DNA of 64,000 bases from a bacterium (GTDB taxonomy: Bacteria; Cyanobacteriota; Vampirovibrionia; Obscuribacterales; Obscuribacteraceae), in NCBI GenBank assembly GCA_018062085.1, contig JAGOSY010000010.1, positions 108,748 to 172,747 on the forward strand, in the 5' to 3' direction. The notes beneath the pieces were generated by a model that did no database searches, was not told the DNA's origin, and was given only the letters and a program-made list of their open reading frames with translations. Shown here one piece after another: positions 16,783-26,055 of the stretch. The position numbers and the translations under genes were made by a program. Position 1 is the first letter of the stretch. Each line of letters starts with the position of its first letter.

Positions 16783-17745
16783 TTAAACCACGGACAGCTC
16801 TTTGCTTGCTTCATTCAAAAGCTCGATAGCTGCTGGAGCAAGAATTATCTTGGTCGATGCCACCAAATCTTCTAACTGCTTTAGATTAGTGGCACTGACA
16901 ATAGGTGCCGTAATGCTCGGCCTAGCAATGAGCCATGCTAGAGCAATACAAGTAGGTGTCGACGAATACTCAGCCGCCAGTTTATCCAGAGCAGCAAGAA
17001 TGCGAAATCCTCTTTCATTGAGATAAGTCTTCACACCAGCACCCCGCGCACTTTGGCTAAGATCTTCTTCTGAGCGGTATTTGCCAGAGAGAAATCCACG
17101 AGCCAGAGAGAAATAAGAGATCACTCCAATATTCTCTTTCACACACAACTCTTCTAGATCATTTTCGAAACCGGCCCGAGCATACAAATTATATTCAGGT
17201 TGCAAGCACTGATAGCGAGTGAAACTATTGTGTTCACTTACTTTAAGCGCTTCGGCCAGTCGTGCCGCTGAATAATTAGACGCCCCCATTGCACCAATTT
17301 TTCCAGCCTTAATCAATTGATCAAAAGCCTCAAGACTTTCTTCAAGAGCAACTTTGTCGTCATCCACATGGGCTTGATACAAGTCAATATGGTCTGTTTG
17401 TAGCCTTTTCAGAGAAGCATCAACAGCTTTGTGAATGTGCGCAGCTGAAAGGTTTTTCTTGTCAGTGCTACCGTCAAATCCGCATTTTGTTGCCAGCACA
17501 ATCTTGTTGCGCTTGCCACTGCGCTTGAACCACTTACCAATAATAGTTTCAGATTCTCCGCCAACGTTTCCTTCTTTCCAGGCTGAGTAGACATCGGCTG
17601 TATCGACTAAATTGAGCCCAGCATCCACAAAGCCATCGAGCAATTCAAATGATGTGGGCTCGTCAATTGTCCAACCAAAGACGTTGCCACCAAATGCCAG
17701 CGGAGCTACTTCTAGCTGAGTATTGCCAATTTTACGTCTCTTCAT
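16783..17745 (-). CDS. Aldo/keto reductase
   Basis: I start at the ATG at 17745, with AGGG seven bases upstream, giving the normal 320-residue length; the frame is open to 17922 but overlaps the upstream gene. The TIM-barrel family motifs are clear: M-K-R-R-K-I-G-N-T, L-N-L-V-D-T-A-D-V-Y-S with catalytic Asp and Tyr, A-T-K-C-G-F with the Lys, and the I-D-L-Y-Q-A-H-V-D-D His. The C-terminal NADPH-binding end I-V-S-A-T-N-L-K-Q-L-E is present. It would reduce an aldehyde or ketone with NADPH in the cytosol. It is the last gene of a minus-strand series running from the FdhF gene. Confidence 0.9.
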   Translation of the reverse strand: MKRRKIGNTQLEVAPLAFGGNVFGWTIDEPTSFELLDGFVDAGLNLVDTADVYSAWKEGNVGGESETIIGKWFKRSGKRNKIVLATKCGFDGSTDKKNLSAAHIHKAVDASLKRLQTDHIDLYQAHVDDDKVALEESLEAFDQLIKAGKIGAMGASNYSAARLAEALKVSEHNSFTRYQCLQPEYNLYARAGFENDLEELCVKENIGVISYFSLARGFLSGKYRSEEDLSQSARGAGVKTYLNERGFRILAALDKLAAEYSSTPTCIALAWLIARPSITAPIVSATNLKQLEDLVASTKIILAPAAIELLNEASKELSVV

Positions 17746-17782
17746 TTGCGCCCTCATAAAATAGAAACTGAAACCATAAAAT

Positions 17783-18517
17783 TCACCTTCGCCGCTGAAA
17801 CGGGGTTGGGGTTGGCTCTGGCTCAGGCTTCGTAGCCAAATTATCGTAAACAACGCCTGCCCCCAGTAAAGCCGAGAGACCAATAAAGCAAATCCCCGAC
17901 CAAAGAAGATTGCTGGCACCATCCAGAAGATCGGGCTCAGTAATCGATTGATTGAGATTGGCAGGATTGTATTTAACTAATACCTTAGGCATGTACCGGT
18001 CCCAATTTGAGCGCGGTACTTCCTCCCACTTTTGCTCCGTGTAGGTGGTAGAAAGGTGGCGACCAACAACTACCTCCATTTTAGTGCCTGGATCAGTGCA
18101 CACCTCAAGCTTCTTTGTCTCTTCGTTAAACTGAGCAAGAGACATCTCAGTATCTTCCCCTTCAAAGGCGCTCATGCTCGAAGGTTTTGCTTGCTTGTTT
18201 CCCTGCTTCATCGCCTCAAAGAAGGGGCTTAAATTGAGGGGCAACTCAAGGCGCTTAAAATACAAAGAGCCGTTGACAAAATAGACAAAAGATACGTGCT
18301 GAACTTGCATTAGCGGCTTACTTTTGCCGAAAAATTCGAGAACTGCTCCGGCTTTACCAGGAACTCCAAGTGAATGTTCACTACCTGCGCCAGTCAACCA
18401 TCCTTCAGTCTGTCTCCAATTTTTGTTAGGTGTTGGCCACTGGAACGCCGAAGTCAATTGATAAGCCCCTACAGCAAAAAATACCACTGCCGCCCCAGTT
18501 AGCATCTCCTTGATCAT
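17783..18517 (-). CDS. DUF3592-like membrane protein
   Basis: 244 residues with an N-terminal membrane helix (about 8-24), a soluble middle of about 165 residues and a second membrane helix (about 203-225), then a proline/glutamate-rich basic tail. The middle has W-R-Q-T-E-G-W-L-T-G, V-S-F-V-Y-F-V-N-G-S-L-Y and K-V-L-V-K-Y-N-P-A-N, the pattern of DUF3592-type extracytoplasmic domains. Function unknown. Its ATG overlaps the fdhD stop (ATGA), so it is co-translated with the formate-dehydrogenase genes, although a role there is not known. Confidence 0.7.
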   Translation of the reverse strand: MIKEMLTGAAVVFFAVGAYQLTSAFQWPTPNKNWRQTEGWLTGAGSEHSLGVPGKAGAVLEFFGKSKPLMQVQHVSFVYFVNGSLYFKRLELPLNLSPFFEAMKQGNKQAKPSSMSAFEGEDTEMSLAQFNEETKKLEVCTDPGTKMEVVVGRHLSTTYTEQKWEEVPRSNWDRYMPKVLVKYNPANLNQSITEPDLLDGASNLLWSGICFIGLSALLGAGVVYDNLATKPEPEPTPTPFQRRR

Positions 18518-19461
18518 TTAATCACTCCATCTATGCGTTCAGCAGCGCTATAAACATTAAAGCGGCCATCTCGAGCAAATCCGATTAAGGTCATGCCACA
18601 CTCTTGAGCGAGACTGACAGCCAGACTCGACGGCGCACCCACGGCTACTAAAACTGGAATACCAGCATGAGAAGCTTTCTGCACTAGTTCAAAACTAGCG
18701 CGTCCGCTCACCATCAAAATGCTTTCATTCAATGGCAATTTGTCTTGCAAGAATTGCGAGCCAATCACTTTATCAAGGGCATTATGACGACCGACATCTT
18801 CGCGCAGAAGCAAAAGTGTTCCGAGACTATCAAACAAAGCCGAAGCGTGAATGCCGCCAGTACTATTGAAATTAGCCTGAGAATCGCGCATAGAGGCCGA
18901 GAGGTTGTGAATAGTTTGAGCCGAGACGAGAGGCATCCCAGAAATTGACTGATGAAGACGTTTTACTTTGACAGCGGCGATTGATTTCTTTCCGCAAACA
19001 CCACAACTAGAAGCCACAAACGAATGGCGTTCAAAGAGCCTAGGATCAAGCTCTACACCGGCCTTTAGTGCCACAATGACGACATTGCTCTTATCATTGA
19101 TAATCTCTTCTATTTGATCTGTCCGTGAAATTATGCCTTCGGTAAATAAAAATCCAGCGGCCAATTCTTTGTCTGCACCCGGTGTGCGCATTGTCACCGC
19201 TATAGACTGAACAGCGACGGACTGAACCGAATTGGACAGAACCGAACTAGGTTGATCCTCAACTACAGTAACAGACACATGTATCTCTAGTGGTTCTTCA
19301 ACAGCAAGAACATCATCAACATCGCTTACCTCCGAGCCCCTAAAGCGCTTTGCTTGAACGGCAAGCGTCTCTACTTGCTCTCGATTGTCTGGCAAAGAAC
19401 TCTCATTGTCTGACTTTCCCGCAGCATTGGGAGCAGCACAACTAGTGTGGGGCGTCTTCAC
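18514..19461 (-). CDS. fdhD: FdhD, formate dehydrogenase sulfurtransferase
   Basis: 315 residues from a GTG that overlaps the upstream stop (GTGA). The conserved CGVCGK motif (C153, C156) carries the persulfide that FdhD transfers from IscS to the molybdenum cofactor of formate dehydrogenases. Other family blocks: T-P-G-A-D-K-E-L-A-A-G-F-L-F-T-E-G, G-G-I-H-A-S-A, E-D-V-G-R-H-N-A-L-D-K, and S-G-R-A-S-F-E-L-V-Q-K. The first 45 residues are a variable extension. Directly coupled to the FdhF/YdeP-type gene, which is the natural client. Confidence 0.95.
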   Translation of the reverse strand: MKTPHTSCAAPNAAGKSDNESSLPDNREQVETLAVQAKRFRGSEVSDVDDVLAVEEPLEIHVSVTVVEDQPSSVLSNSVQSVAVQSIAVTMRTPGADKELAAGFLFTEGIISRTDQIEEIINDKSNVVIVALKAGVELDPRLFERHSFVASSCGVCGKKSIAAVKVKRLHQSISGMPLVSAQTIHNLSASMRDSQANFNSTGGIHASALFDSLGTLLLLREDVGRHNALDKVIGSQFLQDKLPLNESILMVSGRASFELVQKASHAGIPVLVAVGAPSSLAVSLAQECGMTLIGFARDGRFNVYSAAERIDGVIK

Positions 19462-21788
19462 GAGGCACCACTTTTAGTTGCAACAGCAGCAGCTTTCACT
19501 TCAACAACTATCTGCTTCATCATCGGCTGATCGCTCTGAGGGCTGTAATCGCCTAGCGGACACAAGACATTGCATTCAGGCATATAGCCAGAGGCACAGC
19601 CGCGAGGAATGTTATAGGGCACAGCGCGAAATCCATTCAAGCTGCGAGTTGTGCCGTCTTTGGCAAAGCTTGTAATATCAATCAAGTCAAACTCATTCAA
19701 GCCCCGCTCACTCATATCATCTTTGTTCATTAGCAATAAAGTACGTAGATTCTTGACGCCACGATAGCGGTCATTGTCTGAATAAATGGTGGTATTGAAC
19801 TGATCGTGGGAGCGCATAGTACCAAGCATCAGTCTACCTGGCGGCAATAGCGTATCAGGAAGGACTGCAGCAGAGAAATTGGCCCGCCCACTAGGGGTAT
19901 TGAAAGTCAGCTCTCGAGCCGGTTGTTTGATGCGGAAGCCTAAGGGCTCGCGCACACGTTTATTGAAATCATCAAAACCGACAATTGCTTCGCTCATTTT
20001 GTCGCGAATCAAATCATAGTTGCCGATATATTTTTGCCATGGAGTCTTAGAATTCTCTAGAGTAGCAAGGGCCATACCAGCAATGATCGCCAACTCCGAA
20101 CGCAAATGCGGTGAAGCGGGCTCTTTCATACCTTTAGACAAATGCACCATACTCATTGAATCTTCTACTGTAATTTGCTGCGGTCCTGCCGCCTGCATGT
20201 CAATTTCAGTGCGACCGAGGCAAGGCAGAATAAGGGCATCGCGACCGACAACTAAGTGGCTGCGATTAAGCTTGGTACTGATCTGCACAGTTAAATCGCA
20301 TTTGCGCAAGGCAGCAAAAGTCAGATTAGTATCGGGAGTAGCAATGGCAAAATTGCCACCCATTCCCACAAATACTTTCACTTCACCATCATGCATAGCC
20401 CGAATTGTACGCACAGTATCAAGACCTCTGGCCCGAGGCGAAGTGATACCACAAGCAGCGTCCATCTTGGCTAACCAAGCCTCAGAAGGCGAATGGTGAA
20501 TACCACAAGTACGGTTGCCCTGCACATTGCTATGACCGCGAATGGGGCAAGGGCCAGCACCAAGACGCCCGATATTGGCTCTGAGCAAGAGCACATTGAC
20601 TATTTCGCGAATGGTATCTACAGCAAATTCTTGTTGACTGATACCCAGACACCAACTGATAATAGCCTTGTTAGCCTTTCTATAAATATCGCCGGCTTGG
20701 CAAATTTGCGCCCGTGTCAGAGCTGACTGCTTCTCAATATCGGCCCAAGAAGTCGCTTCACAGGCCGCTTTATAGTCTTCAAAACCAGCGGTATATTTTT
20801 CAATGAAGACACTGTCAATAGCACTGGCATCTTCTTTAGCTAGCTCCAGCAAGTATTTGCCAATGCCACGCATGATGGCAAAGTCGCCGCCAATGCGCGG
20901 CTGCAAATTGAGAGTGCTGGTCTTGGTCTGCTTAAACGTAAGCATGTCAAAAATTTCGTGCGGAGTAATGGCGCTGGTAGCAGCCACTTCAACTAGCGGA
21001 TTGATATGCACGATTTTCATATCATGCTCTTTGACGCCGTCAGCCAAGGCACTGAGCATACGCGGAGCATTGGTGGCAGCATTCACACCAATAACAAAAA
21101 TAGCTTCAGAATTTTGCCAATCAACTAGGTCAACTGTTCCCTTACCTGTGCCCAGAGATGCCGTCATCGCTCGACCGCTAGCTTCGTGACACATGTTTGA
21201 GCAATCGGGCAAATTATTCGTGCCCAGCTCGCGGGCAAAAAGCTGATAGAGGAAGGTCGCTTCATTAGAAAGACGACCCGATGTATAAAAGCTAGCAGCA
21301 TTAGGGCTGGGCAAGGCTTTCAAATGCTTGGCAATGAGGGCGAAGGCTGCTTCCCAGGTGATCGGCTCATACTTATCGATGGCGCCGTTATACTTCATCG
21401 GCTCAGTCAAGCGACCTTCGTTCTCTAAGGCAAAATCGCTCCATTCGAGCAATTCGGCGACTGTGTGCTCAGCAAAAAACTTACGGTCGGTACGCTTAGC
21501 GGTCATCTCCCAGGTAACGTGCTTAATGCCGTTCTCGCAAATATCCATACGCAGACCCTTGCGGTCATCCGGCCAGGCGCAACCAGGGCAATCGAAGCCG
21601 CTGTTCTCTTGGTTCATCGTGAAGATGGCACGCACGCCCTCCACCACTTGCTTTTGCTCAAGCAAAATGCGGCCAACACTGGCAGCAGCGCCCCAAGCGG
21701 CAGCGGGATGAGTGTAGTCTTTCTGCGAAAACTTAGCCCTTTTAATTTGGCCTTTGATTATGGGCTTTCCCTGCTCATCCCTAGACAT
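19458..21788 (-). CDS. FdhF/YdeP-family molybdopterin oxidoreductase
   Basis: 776 residues, the usual length of the YdeP subfamily of molybdopterin-guanine-dinucleotide enzymes. An N-terminal F-D-C-P-G-C-A-W-P-D motif (C67, C70) typical of this subfamily would help bind an iron-sulfur cluster. The molybdopterin domain shows Y-T-S-G-R-L-S-N-E, C-S-N-M-C-H-E-A-S-G, I-R-G-H-S-N-V-Q-G-N-R-T and the C-terminal cofactor-binding region with G-T-M-R-S-H-D-Q-F-N-T. No TGA interrupts the frame, so no selenocysteine is used here. No signal peptide. AGAGGA precedes the ATG. Formate is the likely substrate from the family and the adjacent fdhD, but YdeP-type enzymes are poorly characterised. Confidence 0.9.
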   Translation of the reverse strand: MSRDEQGKPIIKGQIKRAKFSQKDYTHPAAAWGAAASVGRILLEQKQVVEGVRAIFTMNQENSGFDCPGCAWPDDRKGLRMDICENGIKHVTWEMTAKRTDRKFFAEHTVAELLEWSDFALENEGRLTEPMKYNGAIDKYEPITWEAAFALIAKHLKALPSPNAASFYTSGRLSNEATFLYQLFARELGTNNLPDCSNMCHEASGRAMTASLGTGKGTVDLVDWQNSEAIFVIGVNAATNAPRMLSALADGVKEHDMKIVHINPLVEVAATSAITPHEIFDMLTFKQTKTSTLNLQPRIGGDFAIMRGIGKYLLELAKEDASAIDSVFIEKYTAGFEDYKAACEATSWADIEKQSALTRAQICQAGDIYRKANKAIISWCLGISQQEFAVDTIREIVNVLLLRANIGRLGAGPCPIRGHSNVQGNRTCGIHHSPSEAWLAKMDAACGITSPRARGLDTVRTIRAMHDGEVKVFVGMGGNFAIATPDTNLTFAALRKCDLTVQISTKLNRSHLVVGRDALILPCLGRTEIDMQAAGPQQITVEDSMSMVHLSKGMKEPASPHLRSELAIIAGMALATLENSKTPWQKYIGNYDLIRDKMSEAIVGFDDFNKRVREPLGFRIKQPARELTFNTPSGRANFSAAVLPDTLLPPGRLMLGTMRSHDQFNTTIYSDNDRYRGVKNLRTLLLMNKDDMSERGLNEFDLIDITSFAKDGTTRSLNGFRAVPYNIPRGCASGYMPECNVLCPLGDYSPQSDQPMMKQIVVEVKAAAVATKSGAS

Positions 21789-22049
21789 TAGTTCCTCTCA
21801 AACAGCTCTACTAACTCTCTGAATTTTTAACTGCCTTCATCAGCCTCATGCTACATGCGCCATTTTTGATGTGCCACTTTTGCCAAATTTTACCAAGGGA
21901 AAGTGTGTTGCAGTTAAGGAATCTCACAAAGATAGATAGCAAGAAGCTATGGAGCGCCCGAGGCCAAGTAAAATTTTCGATGACCCGACAAGCGAAAGCA
22001 AACAAAAATCAAGCAAAAAGCAAGGCAAAACAAGCAATAGGTAGTTGTG
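21789..22049. other. Divergent intergenic region between the fdh genes and the bicupin
   Basis: 260 bases without a gene. It must hold the promoters of both directions. The right part is rich in AAGCAAA-type purine runs (about 21990-22035). I see no convincing -35/-10 pair or known riboswitch. Confidence 0.4.
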
Positions 22050-23288
22050 ATGATCCGCTGGCAAAATCTATTAGCCCTAACATTTAATCTAGTTCTTCTT
22101 TGCCAGCCAGCTATGGCGGCCAACAAAGACAGCAGCGAGGCCTCGGCAATAAACAAACCAGCGGCCACCCCATCAACCGCACCTGGCTCGAGCAAGACCA
22201 TTGCCACAGTCGCCGAAGCAATTGAAATGGCCAAAGAGGCCATGCCTGAGATTAAATATGAGCTGGAAAAGCAGCCAATGACCTCGTATCAAGGCGGATC
22301 TTCTCACGAAGCCACAGCCTTGAATTTCCCCATTTCAAAAGGGCTGGCAGGAGTCTCGATGTTTCTCAAGCCAGGCGGCTTGCGCGAGCTTCACTGGCAC
22401 GCCAACGCTGCTGAGTGGTCGTATGTAATAGCGGGGCACTGCCGCATCACGGTGATTGACCCAGAAGGCCGCTCGGAAGTGAAAGACTTTGGCCCTGGCG
22501 ATGTCTGGTATTTCCCCCGCGGCCACGGACACTCAATTCAGGGCCTGGGCGATGAAGAATGTCATTTCGTATTGGTTTTCGACAGCGGCTATTTTTCAGA
22601 ATTTGCCACTTTCAGCATGACCGACTGGTTGGCTCAGACTCCCAAAGAAGTACTGGCCAAACAATTTAATTTACCGGTTGAAACTTTCAACAATTTCCCT
22701 AAAAAAGAAGTCTATATAGCCCAAGGCCCAGTGCCAGAGGCTCTACCTCTTGACCCTCCACCGGCCAGCCAAAATCCGCCGCCGCTGACCCATCGTTTTC
22801 GCCTTGGGGCAAAGGTGCCAGAAGTAGTTCCTGGTGGAACATTCAATATAGTGACGCAAAAAGACTTTCCGATCTCCGCCACCATGTCTGGTGCTATTCT
22901 CAGGCTAGCACCTTTAGCTATTCGCGAGATGCATTGGCATCCGAACGCTGATGAATGGCAGTACTACATCAAAGGTCGAGCACGCATGACTGTGTTCGGC
23001 AGCAAAGGTCGCAAAATAACTCGCGAGTTTGGTCCGGGCGATGTTGGCTATGTGCCTATGGGTTATGGCCATTATATTGAATCAGTGGGTAGCGAAGAGT
23101 GCGAGATACTAGCAGTCTTCAATAGTGGCGACTATCAAGAAATTTCGCTCTCGCAGTGGCTCGGCAGCAATTCCACTAATTTATTGCAGACTAACCTCGG
23201 CGTCTCCAAAGAAGTGGTCAATGCTTTGCGCAAGAAGCAAGCTCTCTTCAGCAATCCCACCAGCCCGAAAGTGGGCGTCGAAAAATAA
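22050..23288 (+). CDS. oxdC: Exported oxalate decarboxylase-like bicupin
   Basis: 412 residues from the ATG at 22050. A signal peptide ends near AMA-AN. Two cupin domains follow, each with a full Mn site: H115, H117, E122, H161 (RELHWHANAAEW, GHGHS) and H295, H297, E302, H341 (REMHWHPNADEW, GYGHY). In the N-terminal cupin the flexible lid FSEFATF keeps a glutamate (E184) at the position of the proton donor of Bacillus oxalate decarboxylase, while the SENS motif reads SEFA. The probable reaction is oxalate to formate and CO2 outside the cytoplasm. The divergent FdhF/FdhD genes could use the formate. Oxalate oxidase activity is the main alternative. Confidence 0.88.
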   Translation: MIRWQNLLALTFNLVLLCQPAMAANKDSSEASAINKPAATPSTAPGSSKTIATVAEAIEMAKEAMPEIKYELEKQPMTSYQGGSSHEATALNFPISKGLAGVSMFLKPGGLRELHWHANAAEWSYVIAGHCRITVIDPEGRSEVKDFGPGDVWYFPRGHGHSIQGLGDEECHFVLVFDSGYFSEFATFSMTDWLAQTPKEVLAKQFNLPVETFNNFPKKEVYIAQGPVPEALPLDPPPASQNPPPLTHRFRLGAKVPEVVPGGTFNIVTQKDFPISATMSGAILRLAPLAIREMHWHPNADEWQYYIKGRARMTVFGSKGRKITREFGPGDVGYVPMGYGHYIESVGSEECEILAVFNSGDYQEISLSQWLGSNSTNLLQTNLGVSKEVVNALRKKQALFSNPTSPKVGVEK

Positions 23289-23311
23289 GTAGTGATAAAA
23301 AGTAGAATTAA

Positions 23312-24148
23312 ATGCCGATAACCAGCTACAACGGAATCACCATGCCCGCCTTCATGTACGGCACGGCCTGGAAGAAGGAAGCCACAGCCAAATTAGTTCA
23401 AGCGGCCGTTGATGCTGGATTTCGCAGCATCGATACCGCCAATCAACTGATTCACTATGATGAAGCCCTTGTGGGCGAGGCTCTGCTTGCCCTGAAACAA
23501 AAGGGCATTGAGCGCGAAAGTTTATTTCTGCAAACGAAATTCACTTCAGTCAATGGCCAAGACTCGCGCACACCATACGACGCCAAGGCTAACCTCACCA
23601 CCCAACTGAACCAGTCGATGATTAGTTCACTAAAACACCTGCACACTGATTATCTTGATTCTTATGTCTTGCATGGACCGTATTCAAGACAGGGGCTCAC
23701 TCCCCAAGATTTAGAAGTATGGGCCGCCATGGAAGAGCACTTCAACGAGGGCCGAACTCGCATGATTGGCGTCAGCAATGTTAGTGCTGATCAGCTTGAT
23801 GCTCTTTGCTCAGTAGCTGTGACCAAGCCTATGATGGTGCAGAACCGCTGCTATGCCATGCGAGGATGGGACAGCGCAGTGCGCGAAATTTGTCGCAAAG
23901 AAGGCATTATTTATCAAGGGTTCTCGCTGCTCACTGCCAATCCTCATGTGCTTGAGAGTGGAGCTGTGCACGCCATGGCCAGGCGCCTCAACACCGGCGT
24001 AGCTCAAGTTGTCTTTCGCTTCGCTATGCAAATTGGTATGCTCCCTTTGACCGGCACAAGCAACCTGCAGCATATGAAAGAAGACTTGACAGCTGAAAGT
24101 CTTTCACTGACAGCTGAAGAGATGCAAATTATCGAAAATATGGGCTAA
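23312..24148 (+). CDS. Aldo/keto reductase, divergent active-site spacing
   Basis: 278 residues. AKR motifs: G-F-R-S-I-D-T-A-N-Q, then H-Y-D-E-A-L-V-G-E-A-L, L-Q-T-K-F (catalytic Lys), Y-V-L-H-G-P (His), I-G-V-S-N-V, and L-P-L-T-G-T-S at the cofactor site. The stretch between DTA and the following glutamate is two residues longer than in the classic D-T-A-x-x-Y-x-N-E, so the catalytic tyrosine is shifted. It follows the bicupin by 23 bases on the same strand and may be co-expressed. Substrate unknown. A perfect hairpin follows the stop. Confidence 0.85.
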   Translation: MPITSYNGITMPAFMYGTAWKKEATAKLVQAAVDAGFRSIDTANQLIHYDEALVGEALLALKQKGIERESLFLQTKFTSVNGQDSRTPYDAKANLTTQLNQSMISSLKHLHTDYLDSYVLHGPYSRQGLTPQDLEVWAAMEEHFNEGRTRMIGVSNVSADQLDALCSVAVTKPMMVQNRCYAMRGWDSAVREICRKEGIIYQGFSLLTANPHVLESGAVHAMARRLNTGVAQVVFRFAMQIGMLPLTGTSNLQHMKEDLTAESLSLTAEEMQIIENMG

Positions 24149-24162
24149 GCCAAATTACTAAA

Positions 24163-24197
24163 GGCATCGCTTGGCCGTCCGGCTGCCAAGCGATGCC
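24163..24197 (+). terminator. Perfect 13-bp hairpin
   Basis: GGCATCGCTTGGC (24163-24175) and GCCAAGCGATGCC (24185-24197) pair without mismatch around a nine-base loop. Flanking GCCAAA (24149) and TTTGGC (24205) extend the pairing. There is no run of T after it, so it may be a processing or rho-assisted site. Confidence 0.6.
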
Positions 24198-24270
24198 GTA
24201 CTAGTTTGGCATGGCTGCATTTCTGGGCATAAGGCTAGAAATTCTGTCGATTTGCCCTTGCAGGAAGCCC

Positions 24271-26025
24271 ATGCCCATCCTCGATTCACACAGCTCAAGC
24301 TCAGATAAAGAGGCCGGCCGTCCGCGCCAGAGTTATCTTGATGCGGCCGTGCATTCAGCAATTGATCCTATTGCCCGGGAGATTTTCACTCCCACCAAGG
24401 CTCAAGTAGTCGAAGATGAGGTTGCCCACTACAGCAAAGCCTTTATTAAAACGGCACCGCTCTTCATGAAAGGTAAATTGGCCCTCGGCGGCCTAGCCTT
24501 GACCTATGTGGCCGATCAAGCAAAAATCGGCGACTCATTGCAGAACCAGGTCACCGACGCCACTCTCGGCCTGGGCAAAGCAGCAGTACTAAAGGGCAGC
24601 TTTGCCCTAATGGAAACTAGCGCACTCACACCAGCCAGAGCAGGCATTCAGCTAGGAATTGTGTCGCGCACAGCCGAAGCAGGCTTGACCAGAGAAAACT
24701 ATTTGGACAAAGACGGCAAACTGAATTTCACCGGGGGCCTGACTACTACCCTCAAAACCGCTCTCAACCCAGGTTCTCTAGCAGTTGACGCCCTGACATT
24801 TGGCGCAGCAGACGTAGTCTGGGGACGCATGTACCAGACTAGCCGTGGCGCCATTCGCTTCGACTCGGCCATGAACAAGACAATTCAAGCTGGAACAATG
24901 GGAGCAGCCGCCGGCGCTGGCAACGAACTGGTGCGCCAGTGGCAATCAGATGAGAAGTTCAACCTGTCGCTAATCATGGGTCGTGGCTTAGCTGATGGCG
25001 CAGTCGGCGCAGCTGCCGGACGAGTCGGCGGCATGCAGTCAGCGCGATACGATCGACTGGGCATGAAAGACTCACCTACCGCGCTAAGCGAAGCCAGACA
25101 AACACCATTTCAGCTAGGAAAAATTGGCGATTCTCAACAAATCGCCCTGCGCGACGGGGTCTTCACCCCAACTAGAGAAATTGGTAACTTGATGACCACG
25201 ACCTGGAAAGGCACTATCACCACAGCCGAAGGTCAGGTCAAGCCTGTGCTATTCCGGCCAGACACTGGTATTGAAGCTTTCGCCTACCGCAAACAATCAG
25301 AAATTGCCGGCTACGGCCTTGGCACGAAGCTCGACTTTGCCAACTCGATTCCGGTATCAGTAGCGCGCTCAGTAGAAATTAACGGCAAAACCCACAATGG
25401 CTACATCCAAGAAATCAACGGCAAGAATCTACTAGAAGTAGTTGATCCCCATGGCCCGAGAAAAATATTTACGCCACCATCGAGAAAAGTGCTAGAAGAT
25501 TTCAGACAAAACAAACCATTGTTTGAAGCCTATCAAGAAGCTTGGGTGAAGCGACTAATCATGGGCGAATGGGATAACCACATTCTCAATTTTGTCTCCG
25601 AAAAAACTCCTGCTGGAACCACAGTAAAGAACATTGACGTCGGCGACGGCCTCAGACCGGCTACAACCCAAGCCGACCTTATTCCCCGACCAGGGCAGAG
25701 GCGCGGCTATGAAAATCTCAATCAATATCTTTACAACGAAGCGGCGAACGTGCCGCTGCCTCAGCAAACCGTGGCGAAAGTGCAACAGTTTGTAGACACC
25801 TACAACAACCCTGCTGGTAAAACTGAGCTGCAAGGCCTCGGCATGACACAGCAGCAAGTCGAAGGGGTGATGGGAAGAGCCGATTGGTTTGCCAAGCACG
25901 GCCGCCTGCCCAAAGGCGACGCCGAACCCACCACCTATCGCTTTGCCCAAAGGCTTTATCAGTATTTAAGAGGTCGCAACCCAACCAGCCGTGTAGACTT
26001 ACATAGCCTGGGTGACCAACAATAA
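24271..26025 (+). CDS. Protein with glycine/alanine-rich N-terminus and C-terminal PI3K/FAM20/HipA-like kinase fold
   Basis: I use the ATG at 24271, which has AGGA six bases upstream; 584 residues. Residues about 55-260 are rich in Gly and Ala with several moderately hydrophobic helices (AVLKGSFALMETSAL, IMGRGLADGAVGAAAGRVGG), which could be a membrane-active or transport segment. Residues about 300-460 show an atypical kinase pattern: a strand with K324 (VKPVLFRP), a helix starting with E344 (YRKQSEIAGYGLG), the hinge-like GYIQEI, a catalytic loop G-E-W-D-N-H-I-L-N-F (D435, N440) and a metal site K-N-I-D-V-G-D-G (D456). This matches the layout of PI3/4-kinase, FAM20 and HipA-like enzymes. 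No signal peptide; substrate unknown. Confidence 0.65.
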   Translation: MPILDSHSSSSDKEAGRPRQSYLDAAVHSAIDPIAREIFTPTKAQVVEDEVAHYSKAFIKTAPLFMKGKLALGGLALTYVADQAKIGDSLQNQVTDATLGLGKAAVLKGSFALMETSALTPARAGIQLGIVSRTAEAGLTRENYLDKDGKLNFTGGLTTTLKTALNPGSLAVDALTFGAADVVWGRMYQTSRGAIRFDSAMNKTIQAGTMGAAAGAGNELVRQWQSDEKFNLSLIMGRGLADGAVGAAAGRVGGMQSARYDRLGMKDSPTALSEARQTPFQLGKIGDSQQIALRDGVFTPTREIGNLMTTTWKGTITTAEGQVKPVLFRPDTGIEAFAYRKQSEIAGYGLGTKLDFANSIPVSVARSVEINGKTHNGYIQEINGKNLLEVVDPHGPRKIFTPPSRKVLEDFRQNKPLFEAYQEAWVKRLIMGEWDNHILNFVSEKTPAGTTVKNIDVGDGLRPATTQADLIPRPGQRRGYENLNQYLYNEAANVPLPQQTVAKVQQFVDTYNNPAGKTELQGLGMTQQQVEGVMGRADWFAKHGRLPKGDAEPTTYRFAQRLYQYLRGRNPTSRVDLHSLGDQQ

Positions 26026-26055
26026 TAATAATGCCTGGGCCAATAGGCAGCACTT

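Noticed and set aside
17746..17922. N-terminal extension of the aldo/keto reductase
   Set aside because: It overlaps the DUF3592-like gene and exceeds the family length; a good ribosome-binding site precedes the ATG at 17745.
19458..21788. Selenocysteine in the FdhF-like enzyme
   Set aside because: The frame contains no TGA; the YdeP subfamily does not use selenocysteine.
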